Notes: generated by a model not told the origin, from the letters alone. A DNA stretch of 13,978 bases from CAYLJO01 sp964383905 (GCA_964383905.1 CAYLJO010000167.1:1-13978), one strand, 5' to 3'. Shown: positions 7,284 to 13,978, counted from the stretch's first letter. Made by a program: numbers and translations.

Positions 7284-7907
7284 TCACGGTTCTTTCAGCT
7301 CCGCCACCTCTTGGCCTCTGACCTCAAACGCTAAACCACAGGCGGCGCATTCGATCCTCTCGAATTGCGCCGCGTCGCGCTCGTGGAAGCGAAGCAACAG
7401 TTGCCCGCAACGGCAGACACAGCCGACGGATGCCGCCGGCCGTCCGACGGCCAGATGGAAATCGGGCACGGACTTGGTAACCACCGAACCCATGCCGATC
7501 ATCGCGAAGCGACCGATCACGAGGTCGTTACCGATCGTGCTGCCGGCCCCGATGGTCGCGCCCTCGCGCACAAGCGTCGGCCGGGTATGCTCGTCGGGCT
7601 CCGAAGGCCGGAGCCGTTTTAAGTCGGGGGTGGTGGCCCTCGGGAACCTGTCGTTAGTGAAGATAGTCCCGGCGCTGATCATCACTCCGTCCTCGACGGT
7701 CACGGCATGACAAATGTAAACGAAGGCGTTGATCTTGACCCGGTGACCGATGCTCACGCCATAGGCGATGTAGGTTTTTTCCCCGATGATGCATTGCTCG
7801 CCGAGACGGGCTCCGTGACGGATATGGACGTTATCCCAGATGGAACTCCCGGGGCCGATCTCGACCCCGGGTTCGATCATGGCCGTGGGGTGAACACGAA
7901 TCGTCAT
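7284..7907 (-). CDS. Left-handed beta-helix sugar N-acyltransferase (WbpD/FdtC-like) with C-terminal cysteine cluster
   Basis: Residues 1-160 are a run of hexapeptide repeats (for example IEPGVEIGPG, IGAGSTIGND) that fold into a left-handed beta helix, as in acetyl-CoA-dependent sugar O/N-acetyltransferases. The loop FTNDRFPRA (83-91) is typical of the WbpD/WlbB and FdtC group, which N-acetylate 3-amino sugars on nucleotides. This fits the dehydrogenase and aminotransferase genes just upstream. The C-terminal 45 residues add a cysteine cluster, CVCRCG (163-168) and CAACG (187-191), that looks like a small zinc ribbon. Its start overlaps the end of the dehydrogenase gene by four bases. The product is probably cytoplasmic. 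The acyl donor (acetyl-CoA or other) and the exact sugar are inferred only from family and neighbours. Confidence 0.87.
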   Translation of the reverse strand: MTIRVHPTAMIEPGVEIGPGSSIWDNVHIRHGARLGEQCIIGEKTYIAYGVSIGHRVKINAFVYICHAVTVEDGVMISAGTIFTNDRFPRATTPDLKRLRPSEPDEHTRPTLVREGATIGAGSTIGNDLVIGRFAMIGMGSVVTKSVPDFHLAVGRPAASVGCVCRCGQLLLRFHERDAAQFERIECAACGLAFEVRGQEVAELKEP

Positions 7908-8953
7908 GCGGCGTTACCTGCCTCGATAATATGTTCGCGGGCCGTATCTCTCGCCCCCGTCAACCTCCGGCCAACGGCCGTCCACCGGTTTTGATAGAGC
8001 GCCGTATACGCCGCCTCAATCACTTCGACGGAAGCAACGGCATCATCAGCCGTAATCAGCAGCGGCTCGGCCCCGCTGATGGCCCGGGAAAAGTTGTTGA
8101 TCTGGCTGCGAAATGCCTGGATCCTGTCGTAGCCCCGACCGAATACCACCCACTCGCTGCCGGAAGAGCGCCGGTACTTCGATTCTTTCCAGCCGACCAT
8201 GACCGTGCCATGCGAGCCGTAGATGCGGATGAAGCTATCGAGCTCCTTATTGATGCTCCAGGAAAGATCGATGGTCCCCATCACGCCGCCGACGCTGCGA
8301 ACAAAGAGATGAACCGTCTCTTCGACGGCCAGCAACTGGCTCCGCTTCCCTTCGACGGCCTGCACTTCGGCCAACGGCCCCAGGAAATAACGCATCAGAT
8401 CAACCGAGTGGGCCCCGTTATCAATTAAGACTCCGCCGCCGCCGATCGCGCGATTAGAGTTCCAGCGAGACGACATATCTACTCGTGACGTAAAGGCGTT
8501 CTCGAAAAGGATGATCTCGCCGAGTACGCCCGAAGTGACAATGCTCTTGGCGCTGATCACATCCTCGACATAGCGAAACTTCGAGGCCATAGTCAGTGTC
8601 ACGCCAGCCGCCTTCGCCGCATCCCGCATCCGTTTGGCGCTGCTCAAGTCAATGCTAAAAGGCTTTTCGCAAAGGACATGGGCCTGCCGCTCGATAAAGA
8701 AGAGGCAGATCTCCGGGTGTGTGACGGGTGGGGTACAGATGATCACGGCATCCAGCGCCGTGCTCTCGGCCATCGCCTTGTAAGAATGATAACCCTGACA
8801 TCCCAGGCTCTCCGCCAGCGCGTGGGCCGCGCCGGCTCGAATGTCGGCCACGGCGACGGGCCTGGCGGTCTCGCAGTTTTCTAACGCTTGCCCATAAGCC
8901 TGCGCGATCCCCCCGGCGCCGACCAGCCCGCATCTTAGTTTTTTCACCACCAC
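7904..8953 (-). CDS. Gfo/Idh/MocA-family NAD(P)-dependent sugar dehydrogenase
   Basis: This 349-residue protein has the N-terminal Rossmann motif GLVGAGGIAQAY (Gly12, Gly14, Gly15), the family signature CEKPFS with Lys97, and the catalytic-site histidine His182 in NGAHSVDLMRY. The family oxidises or reduces a sugar carbon. In WbpB/WlbA it oxidises C3 of a UDP-GlcNAc uronate before transamination. Here the neighbours, an aminotransferase upstream and an N-acyltransferase downstream, support the same oxidise-aminate-acylate order. The start is GTG at 8953, the first of three consecutive GTG codons, with a GGGGCGG-like ribosome-binding site upstream. It begins 14 bp after the aminotransferase stop and its end overlaps the acyltransferase start by 4 bp. 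Assignment to WbpB specifically is not secure, because the required C6-dehydrogenase is not in the window. Confidence 0.88.
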   Translation of the reverse strand: MVVKKLRCGLVGAGGIAQAYGQALENCETARPVAVADIRAGAAHALAESLGCQGYHSYKAMAESTALDAVIICTPPVTHPEICLFFIERQAHVLCEKPFSIDLSSAKRMRDAAKAAGVTLTMASKFRYVEDVISAKSIVTSGVLGEIILFENAFTSRVDMSSRWNSNRAIGGGGVLIDNGAHSVDLMRYFLGPLAEVQAVEGKRSQLLAVEETVHLFVRSVGGVMGTIDLSWSINKELDSFIRIYGSHGTVMVGWKESKYRRSSGSEWVVFGRGYDRIQAFRSQINNFSRAISGAEPLLITADDAVASVEVIEAAYTALYQNRWTAVGRRLTGARDTAREHIIEAGNAA

Positions 8954-8967
8954 TTATTCCGCCCCTT

Positions 8968-10200
8968 CTACGGCAATAACCGTTCGACGGCCTCACGGAT
9001 TGAACCGGCGAGGTAGTCCACGTGCTCTTTTGTGTAGTGCTCGTTCCACGGCAGGACTAAAATAGCGTCGAGCGCCGCGAACGTTCCGGGAAAGCGTGAC
9101 CGGTCGTAATCAATGGCGGCGGGCCGCGCGCGAGTGAACGGGTAGCCGCTGCTGCCGAAAGTCCGCTGTTTCTGGAAGACCTCGCACATGAAGGCGGGCT
9201 TCTGAATGTAGCGCGGCGCAGAGGCAATTCCCTTCTCTTTTAATAGTTGGGCCACAGCGCGTGCCCCATGGCGGATCACCCCCTGCTCAACTCGGAGACA
9301 GTATTTCCAGTAGGTGTGGACGCTTCGAGGGTTGACCAACGGGGTTTCAATCCCGGGCAGGCCGGATAATTTTTCGGTCAGCATGGCGGCGGTGTTGATG
9401 CGGCTTTCGACCGCTGCCCGTAGCTTACTGAGCTGCGCCACCGCCACCGCCCCCTGCAACTCGCTCATACGGTAGTTGAGCGCCAGAAAATAGTGGTCCG
9501 GGTTAGCATCTCCGTATCCCCAGCCCTTGTTGATAAACAGAAACATCCGGCGCGCGAGCGCATCGTCGTTGGTTGAGACCAGCCCCCCCTCGCCGGTCGT
9601 GATATGTTTGCCCTGCTGCAGGCTGAAGCACCCGATTGCGCCAATCGTCCCGACCGTCTGATTGTTGTGCGCGGCCAGAAAGGCCTGCGCGCAATCTTCT
9701 ATGACAGGTATGTTGCGCGCGCGCGCCAGCTCCATGATCTCTCCCATGTCACATGGGTTACCAAAGAGATGGGTGACGATAATGGCCTTGGTGCGCTCAC
9801 TCAGGCGGGATTCGATGGTTCGCGCCGTCACGTTGTAGGTTCCCTCATCAACGTCGGCGAAGACGGGGATCGCCCCCTGATACAGAATTGGCGTCAGCGC
9901 GCCCATGTCAGTGATCGGAGAGGTCACGATCTCATCACCGGGATCCGGGTCAAGAGCGGCGACGGCCGTATGGATCGCCGCCGAACCCGACGCGCACGCC
10001 AATGCATGTTTCACACCGAGAAGGCGGGCGAATCCGTCTTCCAGCTTTTTGACGAACGTTCCCTTCGTGCTGGTCAGAGTGCCGCTCCGGATCACGTCGG
10101 CCAGCAGCGCGAGTTCTTCGCCTCCGAGAGTCCGGCCCGAAGCGTCCTGGTCCGAGGGGAGGGTCAACAACTCTTCCTGGTATAGCGCAGCTTGACTCAT
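8968..10200 (-). CDS. DegT/DnrJ/EryC1/StrS-family PLP sugar aminotransferase
   Basis: This 410-residue fold-type I enzyme would transfer an amino group, usually from glutamate or glutamine, to a keto sugar bound to a nucleotide. The PLP lysine is Lys198 in LQQGKHITTGEGG, and the ring-contacting segment is EDCAQA (Asp169, Gln172). The N-terminal substrate/PLP loop is CASGSAAIHTAV (69-80). The lysine context resembles the PseC/ArnB/StsC side of the family more than the WbpE type, which as I remember it has PSKNLGAYGD-like surroundings. The sugar position aminated is therefore open. The ATG is preceded by a purine-rich GGGGGAAGAAGAG ribosome-binding region, and the gene begins 15 bp after the stop of the deacetylase/GT2 fusion. 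It is followed closely by the dehydrogenase that probably makes its keto substrate. Confidence 0.9.
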   Translation of the reverse strand: MSQAALYQEELLTLPSDQDASGRTLGGEELALLADVIRSGTLTSTKGTFVKKLEDGFARLLGVKHALACASGSAAIHTAVAALDPDPGDEIVTSPITDMGALTPILYQGAIPVFADVDEGTYNVTARTIESRLSERTKAIIVTHLFGNPCDMGEIMELARARNIPVIEDCAQAFLAAHNNQTVGTIGAIGCFSLQQGKHITTGEGGLVSTNDDALARRMFLFINKGWGYGDANPDHYFLALNYRMSELQGAVAVAQLSKLRAAVESRINTAAMLTEKLSGLPGIETPLVNPRSVHTYWKYCLRVEQGVIRHGARAVAQLLKEKGIASAPRYIQKPAFMCEVFQKQRTFGSSGYPFTRARPAAIDYDRSRFPGTFAALDAILVLPWNEHYTKEHVDYLAGSIREAVERLLP

Positions 10201-10215
10201 GTTCTCTTCTTCCCC

Positions 10216-12042
10216 CTACTTTTCCGAAGCAATGGACGGGTGTTGATAACCGGGGCGGACGCTCCCTTCCCGTAAATGACCCTCTTCGACCGTCGCTTTG
10301 TGTGGGCCGCCCATGGCCTTCACCCTCATCAAAAGTAAGCGAGCCATCAACCGCAGATGGCCGCCGGCGGCTCTGATCACTCTCATTTTAGAGCGCCCGA
10401 GCAAACGCACTTCCAGGGTGGCCGGGTACTCGACGATTTTTGATCCGCCCAGGTCCAGCCTCCCCAGCATCTCCGCGATCCCCACGGAACTGCTTTCCCT
10501 GAGACGTAGATCGACCACCTTGCCCCGGCGGTAGACGCGGAAACAACTGGTATAGGTGAAGAGTTTTTGCCGGAGAACCTGCCGGTAAAGAAAAGATGCG
10601 ATCCGGGAAAGACTCAGCCGCCAGCACGGTACATTTCGCACCCCGCCCCGCGGATGGTAGGGGGAGGCCGTCACCATATCCACGCCTTCGGCCAGCAGCG
10701 GGATCATTCCCCGAAGCTCAAGCGGATCGTAGGTACAATCGCAATCAATCGAACAGACAATCTCCGTCTCAGCTTGACGAATTCCGTTCAGGATCGCCTC
10801 CGCCACACCGAGGTTGCGTGTGTGGCGGACAAAAGTAGAGTTCGGCCACGAGCCGAACAGATGGCGTAAGGCGTCCGGCGTCCGATCGGTACTACCATCA
10901 TCGACAAAGATGAAGCGCAACTCATAATCACTCTGGAGCGCCACCTCGACGCCCTTCAACGTGTTGGAGAGATAGGGCAGGGTAAGCTCTTCATTGAGGC
11001 AAGGCACGACGATGCTGACCCTCGTTGGATGGCCCGAACGAATTGCGCCGTCAAGGCTTGGCGTCGCCGGCGGGGCGGGGGGAGGAAGGACTATTCGCTG
11101 GCGCTCCACTCCGGGTCCGGCATCCGAGCTGTCACTCATCCCGGGAGCCTGAGCATCATTCTGAGCGGCGCCGGCGGTGGCGGCGCCCCCGAGTCCAAGG
11201 TGGGTGGCTATTCCGACAAAGCTGTACTTTCTGAAGTAGTCCTCCAACACCCACCACATCTTATCCAGGTTCCGGTAATGGCGAATTTTGGTGAGCGGTG
11301 AAGCCCCGCTGATCCGCGGTTGTTCGGGGTCAAGCTCCCAGACGTGCGTGTACATCACAAGCGGGGCATCGTAAGTCCGGTGCCAATGCTCCACCGCGCG
11401 CTTGAGCAACGCGTGCGGGAGCTGGCGGAAATAATTTCCGCCGGCGATCGGCACATGCCACCCCAGCAGGCTGCAGGTCGAGACGGGAAACTCCCAGATC
11501 AACTTTCCCCCGTATTGATGTTGGTGTGCAAAGCGACGCCAGGGTTCTGAGCCAAAAGACCGGGACGTGGGGACAAGACTGGAATCATACGCATACTCTT
11601 CCTCGGCCAGAATATCCAGCGCCCACAGGTCTGACGGCGAGGACCAACGACGCGCGGCACGATACCCGAGGACCTTTACGCCGCTCGCTCGCTCCAACGC
11701 TTCGCGTGATCGCGCGAGGTCATCACGGAACTCAGCCGGCGTCATCCGGCGCGTGCTGCGATGATATAAACCACGGCTCGCCAGTTCATGTCCGCGCCTT
11801 GCGACTTCCCTGATGATCCCCGGCTCCTTATCCGCCACCCACCCCAGCACGAAAAAGGTAGCCTTGATGTTGAACCGGTCGAGCAGGTCGAGCGCCTTCA
11901 GTGTATTTTGTTCGAACCGGGTTTCGAAGCGGTACCACTGTTCACGCCGGATCAGCCCGTTGAAGGCGGTCACATGGAAGTAGTCTTCTAACATCACGGT
12001 CAGAAGATGGTGCTTCTGTTTGATGGGCTGCGGGTTACTCAT
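10216..12042 (-). CDS. DUF3473/NodB deacetylase-like domain fused to GT2 glycosyltransferase
   Basis: This 608-residue two-domain protein starts at ATG 12042, 13 bp after the epimerase stop. An open frame to 12240 exists but would run through the epimerase gene. Residues 10-285 match the exosortase-associated deacetylase family: LEDYFHVTAF (18-27), KATFFVLGWVA, HELASRGLYHR (85-95), GYRA (126-129) and the DUF3473 signature HVWELDPEQPR (233-243). A Pro/Ala-rich linker (about 286-338) leads to a GT-A fold GT2 domain: SIVVPCLNEE (343-352), VDDGSTD (380-386) and the DxD-type DCD (433-435). It ends in a basic, partly hydrophobic tail without full membrane helices. The GT2 part resembles dolichyl/polyprenyl-phosphate sugar synthases. 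Against canonical NodB motifs the deacetylase half lacks the first motif-1 Asp (Met17), has Arg90 where a metal His is usual, and has ARRW in place of APSF after Arg128. Its hydrolytic activity is therefore doubtful. Confidence 0.88.
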   Translation of the reverse strand: MSNPQPIKQKHHLLTVMLEDYFHVTAFNGLIRREQWYRFETRFEQNTLKALDLLDRFNIKATFFVLGWVADKEPGIIREVARRGHELASRGLYHRSTRRMTPAEFRDDLARSREALERASGVKVLGYRAARRWSSPSDLWALDILAEEEYAYDSSLVPTSRSFGSEPWRRFAHQHQYGGKLIWEFPVSTCSLLGWHVPIAGGNYFRQLPHALLKRAVEHWHRTYDAPLVMYTHVWELDPEQPRISGASPLTKIRHYRNLDKMWWVLEDYFRKYSFVGIATHLGLGGAATAGAAQNDAQAPGMSDSSDAGPGVERQRIVLPPPAPPATPSLDGAIRSGHPTRVSIVVPCLNEELTLPYLSNTLKGVEVALQSDYELRFIFVDDGSTDRTPDALRHLFGSWPNSTFVRHTRNLGVAEAILNGIRQAETEIVCSIDCDCTYDPLELRGMIPLLAEGVDMVTASPYHPRGGVRNVPCWRLSLSRIASFLYRQVLRQKLFTYTSCFRVYRRGKVVDLRLRESSSVGIAEMLGRLDLGGSKIVEYPATLEVRLLGRSKMRVIRAAGGHLRLMARLLLMRVKAMGGPHKATVEEGHLREGSVRPGYQHPSIASEK

Positions 12043-12055
12043 CTCAATTTGCCAT

Positions 12056-13267
12056 TCAGGATTGCGCCGTCGGTACCCCCAATAACTCTGCGATGATCCG
12101 CGTAATGCGTTTCCCGCTGTCCCCTCGGCCGAACGGATTCTCCACCTTCTTAACCTTTTCGGCCCAGCCGCCGCCCTCGTATACCTCGGCGAGCATGCTC
12201 GCCAGTCGCACAGGCCCTTCGCCGACCAGACGCGCGACACCCGATTCGACGGTCTCCGGCCGCTCCGTATTTTTCCGCAGAATAAGGAGCGGCTTTCCCA
12301 GTGTCGGGGCTTCTTCCTGTACCCCCCCCGAATCCGAAATGATCAACCAAGCGCGTGATAACAAGAGGACGAAATCCTCGTAGCCGAGCGGTTTAATCAG
12401 ATGAATCCTGGGATGCCCTGAAAGGATGTCGTGCGCCTGACCAGCAACCGCCGGATTAGGGTGGACCGGGAAGATCAGCGCCACCTCTTCATGAGCTTCG
12501 ATGAAGCTCCGGATCACACGCAGATTTTCGGCCATCACACCTCCGAAGCTCTCACGCCGATGCGTTGTGAGGATGATCCGGCTGAGCCCCTCCGTCGTCT
12601 TCACAAGCTCGGCGACCCTGTCGGTCATGACCGACCGCTCCAGCACGGCGTTCAGCGAATCGATCCCGGGGTTGCCGGTAACGAAAACATTTTCTTGGGG
12701 CACCCCTTCGGTTAGCAGTGCCGCGCGGTTGCGTGGCGTCACAGCGAAATGGTAAGTGGCCAAACCGGTAATCAATCTTCGGTTCATCTCCTCAGGATAG
12801 GGGTTGTGAGGGTCCCCGGACCGGAGCCCGGCTTCGACATGGGCGACCGGAATGTGATGATGAAATCCGGCCAGCGCTCCGGCCAGCGCTGTTGTTGTAT
12901 CACCCTGTACAAGAATAAGGTCCGGCTTTTCTACTCTCAGGATCCGGTCCAGCGAGGAAAGCACTTGCGAGCAAACTTGATTGAGCGTTTGATTGGGCTC
13001 CATCGCTCGTAGATCGTAATCAATGTGGATGCCGAACAACTGAATCAGGGGGTAGAGCAGGTGCATATGCTGAGCCGACGTGACGTTGACGGTCTGAAAC
13101 AGATCACAGCAGGTCGCGAGATGCCGAATAACTGGGGCGAGCTTGATAGCTTCGGGTCGCGTCCCGAATACGGTCAGTAACTTCCGGCGCGACGTGATGG
13201 CCGACGCTAAAGACTTGGGTAAATCCGGCCCCTTAAGATGAGTGATGGTGGAGGGGGTAGTGCTCAT
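12056..13267 (-). CDS. wecB: Non-hydrolysing UDP-N-acetylglucosamine 2-epimerase (WecB/WbpI family)
   Basis: This 403-residue cytoplasmic enzyme interconverts UDP-GlcNAc and UDP-ManNAc, or the diacetamido-uronate equivalents in WbpI relatives. Family motifs appear in order: FGTRPEAIKLAPV (34-46), QGDTTT (121-126), HVEAGLRSG (143-151), PYPEEMNRR (156-164), THRRESFG (235-242), SDSGGVQEEAP (311-321) and NTERPE (333-338). The usual catalytic acidic and histidine positions are present. Length is slightly above the E. coli enzyme because of about 25 extra residues before the first strand, so a later start cannot be excluded. ATG 13267 has only a weak ribosome-binding site. It is the first gene of the cluster. 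WecB and WbpI cannot be told apart by eye; the neighbouring 3-amino-sugar genes make a WbpI-like role possible. Confidence 0.92.
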   Translation of the reverse strand: MSTTPSTITHLKGPDLPKSLASAITSRRKLLTVFGTRPEAIKLAPVIRHLATCCDLFQTVNVTSAQHMHLLYPLIQLFGIHIDYDLRAMEPNQTLNQVCSQVLSSLDRILRVEKPDLILVQGDTTTALAGALAGFHHHIPVAHVEAGLRSGDPHNPYPEEMNRRLITGLATYHFAVTPRNRAALLTEGVPQENVFVTGNPGIDSLNAVLERSVMTDRVAELVKTTEGLSRIILTTHRRESFGGVMAENLRVIRSFIEAHEEVALIFPVHPNPAVAGQAHDILSGHPRIHLIKPLGYEDFVLLLSRAWLIISDSGGVQEEAPTLGKPLLILRKNTERPETVESGVARLVGEGPVRLASMLAEVYEGGGWAEKVKKVENPFGRGDSGKRITRIIAELLGVPTAQS

Positions 13268-13324
13268 TAATGCGGCGCTTTCATGATCGGCATCCGGGCG
13301 AGCGTGAAGTCGAAAGAAAGCTAT

Positions 13325-13410
13325 AACTTTGCTTCTGAGGATATTCGCCCGTCGAAGAGATTATGAATAAGAAAAAGCACCCTCATATACTATAGCGATC
13401 AACTTTTTAG
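13325..13410 (-). promoter_or_regulatory. AT-rich putative promoter region of the cluster
   Basis: This is the most AT-rich stretch in the leader, 60-145 bp upstream of the epimerase start. On the minus strand it contains TTGATC, TATAGT, CATAAT and TTATAGC elements that resemble sigma-70 boxes, but no pair has ideal spacing. I saw no convincing sigma-54 (-24/-12) site. The assignment rests mainly on base composition and position at the head of the cluster. Confidence 0.3.
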
Positions 13411-13459
13411 TCAGGAGTGGAGCACCGAAAAGCAGAGAAAGTCTCTCAAGGCTGATCAG

Positions 13460-13472
13460 TCCTGAGTCAGGA
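13460..13472. promoter_or_regulatory. Perfect palindrome TCCTGAGTCAGGA, possible operator
   Basis: The sequence TCCTGA-G-TCAGGA is an exact inverted repeat about 195 bp upstream of the epimerase start. It is directly preceded by another palindrome, CTGATCAG (13452-13459). The half-site AGTCAGGAG also occurs at 13409-13417, next to the AT-rich promoter candidate. The spacing fits a repressor or activator with two sites, but binding is inference. Confidence 0.3.
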
Positions 13473-13563
13473 GGCGCCAGTTTGCCGCCAGCACACCAAC
13501 AGTGCGAAACCTCAGCCGACAGCGCTTTGCTTACCTACCTTAAAGAAAAATATGATAGTGGGC

Positions 13564-13822
13564 CTATTTCCAGAATGGCAGTTGAGGGCCTTGCGGCTCG
13601 GCCAATTGATCCTCAACCTCACTATTGATCCTCAACCCTACTTAAGTCTGGCTGTGAGCTTGCGGATGTGCCCCCCCACAGCGAGGCCCTCAATCGGCCG
13701 GCGGCCGGCGCTTTGCGCGGGTCATGCTCTTGCTCCTCGATGTAGTCAAGTAAAGACTCGATTGCGGCCGAAGGGCCGGCTCTCGGCCGGCACTCCTCGT
13801 AAAGCTGATGGCGGGTAAACAA
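13564..13822 (-). pseudogene. Possible decayed small gene interrupted by a 19-bp repeat
   Basis: A minus-strand frame beginning at or before TTG 13822 reads LFTRHQLYEECR and then a plausible helical stretch IESLLDYIEEQE. It looks like real protein rather than noise, but I do not recognise the family. The frame stops at 13624-13622, inside the first copy of a 19-bp tandem repeat. Removing one copy restores a frame running VEDQLAEPQG to a natural-looking end PFWK and stop at 13566-13564. No good ATG or ribosome-binding site is present, and a run of seven C at about 13669-13675 could be a further slip site. It may be the tail of a gene whose start is lost. Confidence 0.3.
13604..13641. repeat. 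Two-copy 19-bp imperfect tandem repeat
   Basis: The copies are 13604-13622 and 13623-13641 and match at 16 of 19 positions. The core ATTGATCCTCAACC is exact in both. Because 19 is not a multiple of three, the repeat shifts the reading frame of the minus-strand ORF described over 13564-13822. Confidence 0.7.
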
Positions 13823-13978
13823 GGCTTGCTTGGCACCCTCCGAAAGCCAGGAACAAAGGCCAAGGGGTAGGGGAAGGCGAGAGGTGTGGCATGGCGGGGC
13901 TATAACGCCAGAGTGCCCTTTCGTTCACGGTCTCCCTACTCCTCGTCCTGAACAGAACCTTGGTCAAGTAACTGTTCA

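Larger units (their letters stand above)
13268..13978. other. Gene-poor leader upstream of the cluster
   Basis: These 711 bases have no confident gene. From the epimerase start outward they hold an AT-rich stretch (about 13325-13410), a perfect 13-bp palindrome at 13460-13472, a second copy of AGTCAGGAG (13409-13417 and 13465-13473), a 19-bp tandem repeat (13604-13641) inside a probable decayed minus-strand frame, and GC-rich GGCCGGC repeats near 13695 and 13775-13792. The AT-rich part is the most likely place for the cluster promoter, but no hexamer pair is convincing. Confidence 0.55.

Noticed and set aside
9604..10185. Plus-strand frame of 193 codons
   Set aside because: Antisense to the aminotransferase, whose motifs are unambiguous; rich in Arg and without fold-like patterns.
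13746..13967. 73-residue minus-strand frame starting with MTKVLFRTRSRE
   Set aside because: Composition is Pro/Arg/Ser-rich without motifs, and it competes with a more protein-like frame in the same region.
13936..13977. Minus-strand EQLLDQGSVQDEE followed by a stop, resembling the C-terminal tail of a gene entering from the right edge
   Set aside because: Only 13 codons are visible, too few to support a gene; sequence beyond the right edge would settle it.
1..13978. CRISPR arrays, tRNA, rRNA genes and insertion-sequence ends
   Set aside because: No regularly spaced repeat units, no cloverleaf or rRNA-like conserved sequence, and no transposase or paired terminal inverted repeats were seen.

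Overview
The window holds one long leftward (minus-strand) gene cluster for making and modifying a cell-surface polysaccharide or glycolipid. Transcription starts near the right end with a UDP-GlcNAc 2-epimerase and runs to a NodB-type deacetylase at about 1.4 kb. A tyrosine recombinase on the same strand, cut off by the left edge, lies beyond it. GC content is high. The cluster mixes amino-sugar synthesis genes with a DUF3473-type (exosortase/PEP-CTERM-associated) deacetylase relative. Both suggest a GC-rich diderm bacterium from an environmental lineage such as NC10/Rokubacteria, Nitrospirota or a delta-proteobacterial group. That placement is an impression, not something the sequence proves.

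Layout in transcription order, right to left: (1) 13978-13268, a gene-poor leader with an AT-rich stretch, a palindrome, a 19-bp tandem repeat and a probable decayed reading frame. (2) 13267-7284, nucleotide-sugar genes: non-hydrolysing UDP-GlcNAc 2-epimerase, a DUF3473 deacetylase-like/GT2 fusion, a DegT-family PLP aminotransferase, a Gfo/Idh/MocA dehydrogenase, and a left-handed beta-helix N-acyltransferase with a C-terminal cysteine cluster. (3) 7232-4359, modification genes with overlapping ends: an FAD oxidoreductase and two SAM methyltransferases. (4) 4108-2456, a membrane GT-C (GT39/ArnT-like) glycosyltransferase. (5) 2386-1385, a second deacetylase with intact motifs. (6) 1384-971, non-coding sequence with a bulged dyad. 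(7) 970-1, the tyrosine recombinase, intact through its catalytic tyrosine.

How the genes could work together (inference): the dehydrogenase, aminotransferase and acyltransferase would oxidise, aminate and N-acylate a nucleotide sugar, and the epimerase would act on UDP-GlcNAc or on the finished sugar. This resembles the WbpB-E-D-I route to UDP-ManNAc3NAcA, but the 6-dehydrogenase (WbpA) is absent from the window and the aminotransferase active-site motif is not the WbpE type. The GT2 domain of the fusion resembles polyprenyl-phosphate sugar synthases and could supply a lipid-linked donor to the GT-C enzyme. The methyltransferases, FAD enzyme and deacetylase would decorate the product. No polymerase, flippase, export or initiating transferase gene is visible.

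The most unusual points are the fusion protein, whose deacetylase domain lacks several canonical NodB catalytic positions, and the recombinase beside the end of the cluster.
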